Source: Rhizobium sp. BG4 (GTDB lineage: Bacteria; Pseudomonadota; Alphaproteobacteria; Rhizobiales; Rhizobiaceae). Taken from it: DNA of 64,000 nt. Under the pieces are notes generated by a model. The model ran no database searches, had not been told where the DNA came from, and was given only the letters and a program-made list of their open reading frames with translations. Each line of letters begins with the position of its first letter. Positions within the stretch are counted from its first letter, which is position 1. Below are positions 15,836 to 24,879 of the stretch, one piece after another. The stretch lies in the NCBI RefSeq assembly GCF_016864575.1, contig NZ_CP044126.1, positions 682,001-746,000 of the forward strand, read 5' to 3'. Position numbers and translations under genes: made by a program.

Positions 15836-16937
15836 TTTCTAGTCTCTCCTGTTTTGAATTATCGGCAGTCTCTTGAAACCAGCGGATCTGTGCTGCATCG
15901 ACGGCAAGGCCGATGCGTTCGCCGGGGCGCAGCTTCAGGCGGCTCAGCACCTGCAGCTCGACGGAGGGCAGACCGGCAAGCGCAACCGTCGCCAGATGAC
16001 CGTCGCCGCGAAACTGCGAGCGCAGCACTTCGGCGCTCAGCCGCTCCGGCGTATCCTCGCCCGCCGAAATACCGGCGGTCGGGATCAGGATGCGGGCAGA
16101 CCGCGCCGCGCCGTCTTCCGCCGGCATCAGCGCCACGTCGCTGCCTTTGAAGAACCAGATCGCGCCGCGGCGCTCGATCCCAGCGAGACAGCCAAGCCGC
16201 AAAAAGTCGGCAACCTCGGGCGTCGCCGGGCGCTCGATCAGCATGTCGGGCGATGCAAGCTGCTCGATCAGGCCGCCGCGCATCACCGCAACGTGATCGG
16301 CAAGCGTCAGCGCTTCGCTGTGATCGTGGGTCACGTAGATCGCCGTCAGGCCCAATGTCGCAATCAGATCAGCGAGCTCGCCGACCATGTTTTCGCGCAG
16401 CTCGCGATCGAGGTTCGAAAGCGGCTCGTCGAAGAGGATTAGCTGCGGTTCGGCAACGATGGCGCGGGCGATTGCGACGCGTTGCTGCTGGCCGCCGGAG
16501 AGATCACTCGGGCGCCGGTCGGCGTAGGCCGCAAGCCCGACCTTGTCGAGCGCCCGCATCGTCCGTTCCTGGCGCTCGGCCTTGCCGACGCCGCGCATTT
16601 CAAGCGGGAAGGAAACGTTGCCGCCGACCGTCAGATGCGGCCAGAGCGCATAGTCCTGGAAGACCATGCCGAGGCCGCGGCGCTCCGGCGGAACGAATAC
16701 ATTCTGAGCCGCAACCGTCTGCCCAGCAATGGCGACAGAGCCCTTGGTCGGCACCAGCAGACCCGCAACAAGCCGCAGCAGCGTGGTCTTGCCGCAGCCG
16801 GAAGGGCCGAGAAGCGCCAGAGTCTGCCCGCGCTCGAGAATGAAGTCGATGCCCTTGAGGATACGGGTATCCCCATAGCTCAATTCGAGCCCGGCCGCGG
16901 AAACGGCGGAAATCGGTGAATTTTCGGGGGCACTCAT
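15828..16937 (-). CDS. ABC transporter ATP-binding protein (Fbp/Pot type)
   Basis: ATPase of the 13.2-17 kb importer. Walker A GPSGCGKTT, signature DLSGGQQQRVAIARA, Walker B LILFDEPLSNLD and switch His VTHDHSEAL are all intact, followed by a C-terminal TOBE-like beta domain from about residue 240. The start at 16937 (MSAPENSPIS) gives about 369 residues; the frame is open a further 17 codons upstream but that part looks unlike the family. No clear Shine-Dalgarno precedes the chosen start. First gene of its operon, divergent from the MBL-fold gene. Confidence 0.87.
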   Translation of the reverse strand: MSAPENSPISAVSAAGLELSYGDTRILKGIDFILERGQTLALLGPSGCGKTTLLRLVAGLLVPTKGSVAIAGQTVAAQNVFVPPERRGLGMVFQDYALWPHLTVGGNVSFPLEMRGVGKAERQERTMRALDKVGLAAYADRRPSDLSGGQQQRVAIARAIVAEPQLILFDEPLSNLDRELRENMVGELADLIATLGLTAIYVTHDHSEALTLADHVAVMRGGLIEQLASPDMLIERPATPEVADFLRLGCLAGIERRGAIWFFKGSDVALMPAEDGAARSARILIPTAGISAGEDTPERLSAEVLRSQFRGDGHLATVALAGLPSVELQVLSRLKLRPGERIGLAVDAAQIRWFQETADNSKQERLENV

Positions 16938-17067
16938 GGGATGGACCGATGTCGCTGCAAAAAGTAAGGCGACATTTAGGCAGGCCACATGACAGCTTTG
17001 CGACAGTTGGATTTCAGTTTTGTGACATTGCCTTTACATCCCGGCTGACAACCGAGTTTGCAATTTG

Positions 17068-17092
17068 CGACATTAGAACCCATCTAATGTCG
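17068..17092. promoter_or_regulatory. 25-bp perfect dyad, operator candidate
   Basis: CGACATTAGA (17068-17077) and TCTAATGTCG (17083-17092) are perfect inverted repeats around ACCCA. They lie in the 392-bp divergent region between the importer ATPase (start 16937, minus) and the MBL-fold gene (start 17330, plus). No convincing gene was found in that region. The dyad suits a dimeric regulator, but I do not recognise which. Confidence 0.5.
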
Positions 17093-17329
17093 AGAGAAAC
17101 GGATGCATTCTCGGCCGTTTGATGGCCCAGCCGCTTCCGTTTACGGAAAACAAACCATATGCAGTTGCAATCCAAGGCGAAAACCGCTTGCTTAGGAAAA
17201 TCTACTTGTTCTGCCTGTAGCGGTAGGCGGATTGGTAAGGAAACGGCTTGTCCGTAGAACTGCGCACTTCGCAACCCGATCAGATTGTGGTTACGATTGC
17301 AGCCTCGGCACGGTCCGCTTGACGAAAGA

Positions 17330-18158
17330 ATGAGCAAAGAACTGTTTCAGGTAAAGTTTTGGGGCGTACGGGCAGCATCCCGGTTTCGGGACCCGAATTC
17401 GATCACTACGGGGGCAACACCTCCTGTATCGAAGTCCGCTGCGGCGCCCACCGTATGATTTTCGACGCGGGCTCCGGCCTGCGCGAAGCCGGTCTCGCGA
17501 TGCTCAATGAGAGCGTCAGCGATGTCGATCTGTTTTTCAGCCACTGCCATTACGACCACATCATCGGCCTGCCCTTCTTCAAGGCCATTTATTATCCGTC
17601 GATCCATCTGAATATCTGGTCGGGTCATCTGGACGGAAAGATGAGCACCAAGGAGATGGTCAACCAGTTCATCAGCCCGCCGTGGTTCCCCGTGAAGACG
17701 GATATCTGCCAGGCGACGATGAATTTCCGCGACTTTCATGCCGGCGAAATCCTGAAGCCGCGCGAAGGCGTCAGGATCAAGACCTACATGCTGAACCATC
17801 CGGGCGGCGCGATCGGCTACCGCATCGAATATGGCGGCCGGTCACTGGCACTGGTCTTCGACGTCGAACACATCCCCGGCTCCTACGATCCCGTATCGCT
17901 GGAGATGATGAAGGGCGCCGATCTGGCGGTCTATGACTGCACCTATAACGAAGACGAGATGCAGCGCTTCAAGGGCTTCGGCCATTCCACCTGGCAGCAC
18001 GGCACCGAGCTGGCGAAGATGGCGGGCACCAAGCGTTTCGCGCTCTTCCACCATGCGCCCTCGCGCACCGACACGCAGCTCGCCCAGATGGAGCTCGACG
18101 CGCAGGCCGTATTCCCGGCTCCTTTGCCGCCCGCGACAATCAGGTCGTCGAAATCTAA
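17330..18158 (+). pseudogene. MBL-fold metallo-hydrolase, two frameshifts as given
   Basis: Metallo-beta-lactamase-fold hydrolase of the RNase Z/PhnP-like branch. The zinc motif is SHCHYDHIIGLPFF; later metal ligands are in MLNHPGGAIGYR, FDVEH and FALFHHAPSRTD. The start codon ATG at 17330 gives MSKELFQVKFWGVR. A G is missing at GGG 17370-17372, and restoring it gives WGVRGSIPVSGPEFDHYGGN. A second G is missing at GG 18117-18118; restoring it gives FPGSFAARDNQVVEI and a TAA at 18156-18158. Corrected length is about 276 residues. As given, the protein ends in a wrong tail. The substrate is unknown. It is convergent with the deacetylase gene, with overlapping stops. Confidence 0.85.
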
Positions 18159-18907
18159 GCTTTCATAAGCGCTGCCGCCGGCTTCCAGGCGACGGCCTTA
18201 TTGCCTGCAGTTGCCTTGAACAGGCGCTCGCAGAAGCCCCAGGCCTGAACATCATGATCAAGGTGATGGGTCAGCAGGCCAATCGGCTCGTCGCTTCCGT
18301 CGAAGCGGCTCTGCAGCTCCGCCACCAATTCCGCGATCAGCTCCTCATCCGGCCGGCCTCCACGGGTGCCGTGCCAGTCGATGATGTCGACATGGGTATT
18401 GAGAATACCGATCGGCTCTTCGTCGGCGGCAGGGCCATAGGTCGAGAGATTTTCGAAGCCGAGCGCCGAGAGTTTGGGGATCAGCAGCGGGTCGATGCGG
18501 TTCCATGGCGGCACCAGCATCGGCACGAAGGACGCCTCGTGCAGCTGCTTCAGGTGCAGGAAGCCGTGGTAGAGCTCGCCGAGCACGGCCTCGGCCAGCC
18601 GGTGATGCCCAAGTTCCTGCTTCTTTTCGCTCTCGCTGGCATGATTGTGATGCGCCCAGCCATGGACGGCGACGGCGGCGTTACGCTCGCCCGCGAGACG
18701 GCGCGCGAGCGGCTGACCGGCCTTCGCCGGAACGACGGCGAGCGTCACCGGTACCTCGTAGCGATTGGCGAGATCGAGCAGCGTATCGAGGGCGACCGTC
18801 GGCTCGAAGGCGTCGTCATCGCGCCACCAGAAAACCGCGGTGCGTCCGGCCTCCTGCCAGCGCGCCAACTCGTTGTGAAGAGGTTCCCAGGCTTCGTTGC
18901 CGCTCAT
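18155..18907 (-). CDS. polysaccharide deacetylase-like protein
   Basis: About 250 residues, cytoplasmic (no signal peptide seen). It has the NodB-like layout: RTAVFWWRDDDAFEPT (paired Asp of the first motif), AVHGWAHHNHAS (His-xxx-His metal pair), MLVPPWNRIDP (the catalytic-arginine-like loop) and LLTHHLDHD. It would remove N- or O-acyl groups from a sugar. Start ATG at 18907 overlaps the stop of the upstream glycosyltransferase (TGATG), so the two are probably co-translated and act on one glycan. Confidence 0.8.
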   Translation of the reverse strand: MSGNEAWEPLHNELARWQEAGRTAVFWWRDDDAFEPTVALDTLLDLANRYEVPVTLAVVPAKAGQPLARRLAGERNAAVAVHGWAHHNHASESEKKQELGHHRLAEAVLGELYHGFLHLKQLHEASFVPMLVPPWNRIDPLLIPKLSALGFENLSTYGPAADEEPIGILNTHVDIIDWHGTRGGRPDEELIAELVAELQSRFDGSDEPIGLLTHHLDHDVQAWGFCERLFKATAGNKAVAWKPAAALMKA

Positions 18908-19992
18908 CACTTCACTCCTGCATGTTGTTTCAATATGCCGTCGAGCGCCTTGGCCGCTGTCGCGATCGAGCGCTCTTCCAGCACGAAGCGGCGCGCCGCC
19001 TCTCCCATCGTCCGCCGTCTCTCCGGCTGCTCCAGGAGATCGCGGATGGCCTGACCATAAGCGGCGATATCGCCCTCTGCTGTCAATACGCCGCTGCGGC
19101 CGTTTTCGATCACTGCCGGAACACCGGCCGTATTTTCCGCGACGACGGGGAGGCCTGCAGCCTGCGCCTCGAGATAGGCAAGACCATAGGCCTCGCCGCA
19201 TCCCGGCCAGACATAGATGCCGGATTGGCCGAGCAACGCCGCCACCTCTTCGGCACTGCGCTCACCTTGCCATTCGATCCGCCCGGGCTCGAACCTGGCA
19301 AACAGGGCTTCGACAGCCGCCCTCTCGGGTCCGTGGCCGACGATCGACAGCGTCCAGTCCGCGGACTCGATCTCGCCCAGTGCGGCGGCAAGCCGCTCAT
19401 AGCTCTGCATCTTGTCGCCGGGACGCATCATCGCGACCGCGATCAGGCGCTTCGGATTCTCTCCGGCAGGCGGAGCCACAAAGAGCTTGGGATCGATAAA
19501 GGGCGCAAGCGAAGCCGTGCGTGCTTTGGGGATTGCGCTCACAACACCCAGCCGGTCGCGCTCCGTCATTGCGATATTGACCGCGGCCGTCCGGATGCTC
19601 TCGGCGACGAGCGCCTGATATGGCTGCCAGGGGCCATGATCGCGCTTCGGCGAATAGGAGGTTTCGGCCGTGACATAGGCGAAGCCGAACTCCGCGGCGA
19701 GTGCCGGGCCGAACGGATCGGGCGACTTGTAATAGGGGTGATAGCAGAACCAGAGATCGGGCCTGCTGCCCGCCGCGAATTTCTGCCTCAGCCGCAAGAG
19801 TTCGGCCTGACGTCCCTCTTCGAGCACGGCTGCCGCCTCCGGCGTAGCGGCGAAATTTCTGAACGACGAGACGAGCTCGACCTCGTGACCGGCAAGCTCG
19901 AGCGCCTGCATCAGGAGCCGCGCCATCAGCCGATCCCCCGATGGTACAGGATGATCCGGGGATTTCAGCGGAGCGTAGAATGCAATGCGCAT
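18907..19992 (-). CDS. GT4-family glycosyltransferase
   Basis: Predicted GT-B glycosyltransferase, 361 residues from the ATG at 19992 (MRIAFYAPLKSPDHP); GGAGG 11 bp upstream supports it over an ATG 11 codons earlier. The C-terminal Rossmann domain has the nucleotide-sugar site YVWPGCGEAYGLAYLEAQAA (the ExxxxxxE-type motif) and the preceding IEWQGERSAEEVAALL. Sugar donor and acceptor are unknown. It forms a two-gene minus-strand operon with the deacetylase-like gene. Confidence 0.82.
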   Translation of the reverse strand: MRIAFYAPLKSPDHPVPSGDRLMARLLMQALELAGHEVELVSSFRNFAATPEAAAVLEEGRQAELLRLRQKFAAGSRPDLWFCYHPYYKSPDPFGPALAAEFGFAYVTAETSYSPKRDHGPWQPYQALVAESIRTAAVNIAMTERDRLGVVSAIPKARTASLAPFIDPKLFVAPPAGENPKRLIAVAMMRPGDKMQSYERLAAALGEIESADWTLSIVGHGPERAAVEALFARFEPGRIEWQGERSAEEVAALLGQSGIYVWPGCGEAYGLAYLEAQAAGLPVVAENTAGVPAVIENGRSGVLTAEGDIAAYGQAIRDLLEQPERRRTMGEAARRFVLEERSIATAAKALDGILKQHAGVK

Positions 19993-20185
19993 CAGTGGAC
20001 GCCTCCGGAGACGCACCGTTTCCAATTCCCGGTCCGGCCGGCGGCGAAATTCTGCGCTATGGTCTGCTTCCTTAAGAGTTACCGGTGAACATATAGAATG
20101 TGATCGCAGTTGAAGAAGGCGGCATTCCGCTTCTCTTCGAACATCTCTATTTCATAAGAGATTCGATCTTCAAGAACGGGAATGA

Positions 20186-21901
20186 ATGGCGGTCGCAGAC
20201 ACAGGCTTTTTTACGGAACGGAACATCCGGCGCGCGCGCCTCGGCGCCGGTCTCGTGATGTTTGTTTTCGTGACGCTGCACCTCTCCAATCACGCGGTCG
20301 GGCTGATTTCGGTCAACGCTGCTGACGATGCCCGCCGCCTGTTCATGATTCCCTGGCGCAATCCCGTCGGCACCGTGGTGCTCTATACCGCGATCTTCAT
20401 CCACATGGCTCTGGCGCTGCGCTCGCTCTATATCCGGCGCAGCCTTGTAATGCCGAAGGGTGAGCTGGCGCAGATCGCGCTTGGCCTCGCCATCCCGCTG
20501 ATCATCATGGATCACGTGATCGGCACGCGCGTCGTCCACGAACTCTATAATTACGTCGATAATTACGAGACGATCGTCCGGCTGCTGTGGATCACCTCGC
20601 CGGGCAACGGCGTCCGTCAGGCTCTCGCGGTGGTGATCGTCTGGACGCACGGCTGTATCGGCCTGCATTACTGGCTGCGCTACCGCCCTTGGTATCAGGC
20701 CTTCTCGCCGCTGCTGCTGGCGCTTGCAATCCTGTTGCCGGTGCTGGCATTGCTCGGCTTCGTCGAGATGGGCCGGACGATCGCCGAGCCCGACTATGAA
20801 GGCCTCGTCGATACCGGCCGCTACCAGGAAAATCTGAACAGCCGTTACTATTCGGATCCGGACGCGCAGCGCCAGATCGCCATGATCCGGGCCGGTCTCT
20901 ACGGCGGATTTTCGCTGGCTCTCCTGACTGTCGTGCTTGCCCGCAGCCGCCGCCGGTGGAAGGAAGCCACCGATCAGATCGCGGTCCACTATCCCGCCGG
21001 CGAAACGATCAAGGTGCCGCGTGGCTTCACCGTGCTGGAAGCAAGCCGCCTTGGCGGCGTGCCGCATTATTCGGTCTGCGGCGGCAAGGGGCAATGTTCC
21101 ACCTGCCGCGTGCAGATCCTCAGCGATTACGAAGGCCTGCCGCCGCCCGACAAGATGGAGCAGACGACGCTGAAGCGGATCAATGCCGCACCCGACGTGC
21201 GCCTCGCCTGCCAGCTGCGCCCCAACCACGACCTGACCGTCGTACCGCTCCTGATCCCGGCGACGGAAGCCGCCCTTCCCGCCAATACCCAGGAAACGAG
21301 CCCTGGGCGGGAACGCGATATCGCCGTGCTCTTCTGCGATATGCGCAACTTCACGACGCTGACCGAACCGCGCCTGCCCTTCGACATCGTCTTCCTGCTG
21401 AACCGCTATTTCGCGCTGGTCGGCAAGGCCGTCGAACAGGCGGGTGGGCGCGTCGACAAGTTCATCGGTGACGGCGCAATGGCGCTGTTCGGCATCAACA
21501 CCTCGCCGGAAGAAGGCTGCCGCCAGGCCTTGCGCGCGGCGGCAACGATCGCCGAAGAGATCGAGAAGCTCGGCGAGGAACTGGCGCATGAGCTTTCGAT
21601 ACCGCTGCATATCGCGATCGGCATCCACACTGGCCCCGCCGTCGTCGGTACGATGGGTTACGGGCGCGTGCGCAGCCTGACAGCCGTCGGCGACACCGTG
21701 AATGTGGCAAGCCGCCTTGAACATGCGGCCAAGGAATTCGATGCGGCCATCGTCATTTCGGAGCCGGTCGCGGAACTCGCCGGTGCCGATATGGAAGGTA
21801 TCGAGAGCCATGAGATCAGCGTTCGCGGCCGAGCGCTGCCGCTCAAGGTCTACGTGATCTCCAAGGACAAGGCGGCGCAGCCGCTTCAAGGAAAAGCCTG
21901 A
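20186..21901 (+). CDS. cyaC: membrane class III adenylate cyclase with 2Fe-2S domain (CyaC-like)
   Basis: 571 residues in three parts. Residues 1 to about 260 form a six-helix succinate-dehydrogenase-like membrane anchor with several in-membrane His (VTLHLSNHAVG, FIHMALALR, VWTHGCIGLHYW), matching the quinone-responsive diheme anchor known from Sinorhizobium CyaC. Residues 265-355 are a plant-type ferredoxin domain with Cys 298, 304, 307 and 342 (CGGKGQCSTC then LACQ). Residues 375-560 are the catalytic domain: FCDMRNFT and FIGDG metal aspartates, Lys425 and Asp503 for adenine, Asn506 and Arg510 in DTVNVASR. All catalytic residues are present, so it should make cAMP under redox control. The stop overlaps the FkbM gene start. 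Confidence 0.85.
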   Translation: MAVADTGFFTERNIRRARLGAGLVMFVFVTLHLSNHAVGLISVNAADDARRLFMIPWRNPVGTVVLYTAIFIHMALALRSLYIRRSLVMPKGELAQIALGLAIPLIIMDHVIGTRVVHELYNYVDNYETIVRLLWITSPGNGVRQALAVVIVWTHGCIGLHYWLRYRPWYQAFSPLLLALAILLPVLALLGFVEMGRTIAEPDYEGLVDTGRYQENLNSRYYSDPDAQRQIAMIRAGLYGGFSLALLTVVLARSRRRWKEATDQIAVHYPAGETIKVPRGFTVLEASRLGGVPHYSVCGGKGQCSTCRVQILSDYEGLPPPDKMEQTTLKRINAAPDVRLACQLRPNHDLTVVPLLIPATEAALPANTQETSPGRERDIAVLFCDMRNFTTLTEPRLPFDIVFLLNRYFALVGKAVEQAGGRVDKFIGDGAMALFGINTSPEEGCRQALRAAATIAEEIEKLGEELAHELSIPLHIAIGIHTGPAVVGTMGYGRVRSLTAVGDTVNVASRLEHAAKEFDAAIVISEPVAELAGADMEGIESHEISVRGRALPLKVYVISKDKAAQPLQGKA

Positions 21902-22779
21902 TGGCCGCAAATCCGCTGCTGACGAAGAAATACTGGATGAAGCGGATCCGGAAGCTGCGCAATGCGGCTGCGACGCGCTTTTTCGATACCCGCTTCGGAC
22001 GGCGGCTGCTGATCGAGAATATCGGGCCGCGCATTCTGACGATGACCGTCGATGCCGGTGACCACCACATGACCTTCTCGCCATCGGACTATATCGGCCG
22101 CAAGGTGTTCCGGAAGGGACATTTCGAGCGTGAGAATGTCGACCGGCTCCTTGCTGTGCTGCGCGAACGCGGCCTGTTGCGCAAGGACAGCGTGCTCCTG
22201 GAGCTCGGCGGCAATATCGGCACGCAGACCGTCTATTTCGCGCTGAGCGGCGCCTATTCGCGCATCGTCAGCGTCGAACCCGATCCACGCAACTTCCCGC
22301 TATTGAAGACCAATATCGAACAAAACCGGCTGGAGACGACGGTCACTGCGGTCAATTGCGCCGCAGGCGAGGCGTCTGGCGAGATCGATTTCTTCATGAA
22401 TGCAGCCAATCACGGCAAGAGCAGCGCCATCCGGCAAAGCCCGACGGACATCAGGATCAGCGTACCCGTCAGGCCCGTTGCCGCCATTCTCGGCGATCTC
22501 GGGCTCGACCAGAGCACCGTCGGTCTCGTCTGGATGGACATCGAGGGCTATGAGCCCGTCGCGTGCCGGTCGATGACAGAGCTGATGGGCCGCCGCGTGC
22601 CTCTCTACATGGAGTTCACGCCGCTCTTCTACGGCCCGGAGCAGACCCGCGACTTCATCATGACGCTCGCCTCCCATTACGAGGATTGCCTCGTCTTTTT
22701 CGAGGAAGGCGAGCAGCAGATGAAGGTCCGCGATCTGCCCGGCTCTATCGATCAGTACGACGTGCTCTTCCTGCCTTAG
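21901..22779 (+). CDS. FkbM-family methyltransferase
   Basis: 292 residues. SAM-binding motif I is LLELGGNIGTQTVYFAL near residue 100, followed by IVSVEPDPRNFPLLKTNIEQ (acidic loop) and the late VWMDIEGYEP of FkbM-type enzymes. These usually O-methylate sugars or small molecules. It shares one base with the cyaC stop (TGATG), so the two genes are likely co-transcribed, though the functional link is unclear. Its stop overlaps the convergent flavoprotein stop. Confidence 0.85.
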   Translation: MAANPLLTKKYWMKRIRKLRNAAATRFFDTRFGRRLLIENIGPRILTMTVDAGDHHMTFSPSDYIGRKVFRKGHFERENVDRLLAVLRERGLLRKDSVLLELGGNIGTQTVYFALSGAYSRIVSVEPDPRNFPLLKTNIEQNRLETTVTAVNCAAGEASGEIDFFMNAANHGKSSAIRQSPTDIRISVPVRPVAAILGDLGLDQSTVGLVWMDIEGYEPVACRSMTELMGRRVPLYMEFTPLFYGPEQTRDFIMTLASHYEDCLVFFEEGEQQMKVRDLPGSIDQYDVLFLP

Positions 22780-23681
22780 TGCAGGACCGGCAGCGCCAGC
22801 GACTGGTGGCAATGCACCCCAGCAAGAACACCCGAGGCCGAGGCGAGCGTCGCGTTATGCATCGGGTTCGTGGCGTCACCCGCAGCATAGACGCCCTTCA
22901 CCGTCGTCTCCTTGCGGTCATCGAGGCGGATGACCGGGCCGAGCGGGGCGTCGTCGAATGCGCACCCCAATTGCTCGGCGAGCGGACTTGCCATCAAGAC
23001 CTTCGGCCCGACGAAGATTGCCGAAAGCGGCAGCACGCGCCCATCCTGAAGACGCACGGCCTCTAGCTCCGGCGCTTTGCCGAGAAATTCCACGATCGGC
23101 CTATTTTCGATGGTGACGCCGCGGGCGGCCAGCTGCGCGCGCTGGTCGGCATCAGGCTCGAAGAGCCCTTGCGAGAAATAGGTGGCCGGTCCCCAATCGG
23201 GCAGAAGCAGCGCCGCATGCACCGAGAAGGGATGGCTGCCGAGAATGCCGAGCGCGCGGTCGCGCACCTCGTAGCCGTGGCAATAGGGGCAATGCAGCGC
23301 GGTGCGGCCCCATCGTTCGGAAAGGCCGGGGATATCGGGCAGCGTGTCCTTCACGCCGGTCGCAAGGATCAGGCGGCTCGCGGTGAATTCGCGTCCATCT
23401 TTCAGGGCAACCGAGAACGTGTCGCCGGTCTTTGATGCCGAGATCGCTTCGCCGTCCGCGAAGGCAACCGTCGGATAGGCAGCGAGCTGGCGCTTTCCCT
23501 CCGCCATGATCGCGGCCGGCGCTACGCCGTCCTGCCCCAGGAAACCGTGGGAAGCTTCCGAGAACCGGTTTCGCGGCTTCTGCGCATCGATCAGCAGAAT
23601 CTTGCGGCGGGCGCGGGCGAGCTGCATGGCAGCCGAGAGACCGGCAAAATTGCCGCCGATGACGATCGCTTCATAGTGCAT
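22776..23681 (-). CDS. thioredoxin-reductase-like FAD/NAD(P)H oxidoreductase
   Basis: 301-residue two-dinucleotide-fold flavoprotein. FAD-binding VIGGNFAGLSAAMQLARA at the start, the redox pair in ALHCPYCHGYE near residue 138, and the C-terminal VYAAGDATNPMHNATLASAS. The CPYC pair differs from the CATC of true thioredoxin reductase and is common in small-substrate or ferredoxin-reductase-like members. It is divergent from an Rrf2 regulator, which probably controls it. Confidence 0.87.
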   Translation of the reverse strand: MHYEAIVIGGNFAGLSAAMQLARARRKILLIDAQKPRNRFSEASHGFLGQDGVAPAAIMAEGKRQLAAYPTVAFADGEAISASKTGDTFSVALKDGREFTASRLILATGVKDTLPDIPGLSERWGRTALHCPYCHGYEVRDRALGILGSHPFSVHAALLLPDWGPATYFSQGLFEPDADQRAQLAARGVTIENRPIVEFLGKAPELEAVRLQDGRVLPLSAIFVGPKVLMASPLAEQLGCAFDDAPLGPVIRLDDRKETTVKGVYAAGDATNPMHNATLASASGVLAGVHCHQSLALPVLH

Positions 23682-23808
23682 GACCTAACTCCATATCGAT
23701 GATCACGCACCTACATAAGTTACATGAAATGACATCGTCAAGCCTCACGTCACTTGTATTGTTACGATAGGCATGAGATAGATCGGCGACAGGAAAATGA
23801 GGACCACG

Positions 23809-24273
23809 ATGAGAAGCGACAGCCGCCTCTCCCGCATGCTGCATGTGCTGATCCACATGGAGCGGCATCAGAAATCCGCGACATCGGAGATGATCGCCAG
23901 GATGCTAAACACCAACCCGGTGGTCGTGCGCCGCACGATGGCGGGGCTGAGAGATCAGGGCTATGTGCGCTCGGAAAAAGGCCATCACGGCGGATGGACG
24001 CTGGTCAAGCCGCTGGCGGAGATCGCCCTGCTCGACGTCTATCAGGCGATCGGCGAGCCGGAACTGTTTGCGATCGGCCCGGCCTCCGACCATCCGGAAT
24101 GCCTCGTGGAACAGGCGGTCAACGATGCCGTCGGCGATGCGCTGCGCGAGGCCGAGGCGCTGATCCTCGCCCGGCTGAAATCCGTGACGCTCGGCGATCT
24201 CGCAGCCGATTTCGAACGCCGCTATGCGCGGCTTTCCACGAGCGGCCCTGTACCGGCGATCTGCAACGACTGA
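23809..24273 (+). CDS. Rrf2-family transcriptional regulator
   Basis: About 154 residues; the N-terminal winged helix includes RLSRMLHVLIHME, LNTNPVVVRRTMAGLRDQG and the wing SEKGHHGGWTLVKP. The iron-sulphur Cys triad of IscR/NsrR is absent; the only clear Cys are in HPECLVEQ and near the C-terminus, so a redox-thiol or ligand signal is more likely than a cluster. Start taken at 23809 (MRSDSRLSRML); an ATG four codons upstream is also possible. Divergent from the thioredoxin-reductase-like gene over a roughly 115-bp AT-richer spacer. Confidence 0.85.
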   Translation: MRSDSRLSRMLHVLIHMERHQKSATSEMIARMLNTNPVVVRRTMAGLRDQGYVRSEKGHHGGWTLVKPLAEIALLDVYQAIGEPELFAIGPASDHPECLVEQAVNDAVGDALREAEALILARLKSVTLGDLAADFERRYARLSTSGPVPAICND

Positions 24274-24753
24274 TTACTTGCGGCGGTAGAGGAAATAGCG
24301 GCCGGACTTGATGCCTTCGGGAAGCGGCAGTTGCTCGAGCTCCGGCCGGTCGAGCGGCAGGCCGGAGACGGCGATGCCGCCCTGGCGGAGCACGCCGACC
24401 ATCAGCTGCGGCAGCCATGTCAAGGTGATCGCATCGATCTCATCGTGACCTGTGCCGATATCGGCGTGGGCGAGCGCCGCATCGATGCCGATGAAGGCCT
24501 GGCCGGTCTCCTTGATGTCGCCGGTGACCATATCTTCGGTAGGCGGTGTCGACGACGAATAGGAACGGACCTCGCGGTCGAAGGCGATAATGCGGCGTCC
24601 CGCGAAGATTTCGCGCAGATGATCGTAGGTGCGGCCGTTGCCGAGACCGAATTCGATCACCGGTCCCGCAAGCGGGCCAACCAGGTCGACGATGGAATTG
24701 AGGATATCGCGCTGAGCCGTCAGGCGGCGGATGAAGCTGTCGAGGCGGCTCAT
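24274..24753 (-). CDS. small class I SAM-dependent methyltransferase-like protein
   Basis: 159 residues with a SAM motif I, VIEFGLGNGRTYDHLRE, and an acidic motif II, RIIAFDREVRSYSS. Shorter than most class I enzymes, with no obvious substrate domain. Its stop abuts the Rrf2 gene stop; it is divergent from the DUF3095 gene. Substrate unknown. Confidence 0.75.
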   Translation of the reverse strand: MSRLDSFIRRLTAQRDILNSIVDLVGPLAGPVIEFGLGNGRTYDHLREIFAGRRIIAFDREVRSYSSSTPPTEDMVTGDIKETGQAFIGIDAALAHADIGTGHDEIDAITLTWLPQLMVGVLRQGGIAVSGLPLDRPELEQLPLPEGIKSGRYFLYRRK

Positions 24754-24879
24754 CTATGTCCTTGTCCGTCATTCATTTTTATCTTCCGGTGCTATCACAC
24801 GAAACTGTCAGAAGTCGATTGCCGTAACTGAGGAAATGGCGTTGCCGCCGCAACAACTGTCTGTGATAAGGTCGGGGTC

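Noticed and set aside
17014..17337. 107-residue minus-strand ORF in the divergent gap
   Set aside because: It crosses the 25-bp dyad, has no Shine-Dalgarno or domain, and its composition is unlike neighbouring genes.
20147..22084. 645-residue open frame opposite the CyaC-like cyclase
   Set aside because: Shadow of a gene with clear catalytic motifs; composition is low-complexity Arg/Asp/Gln and lacks a fold.
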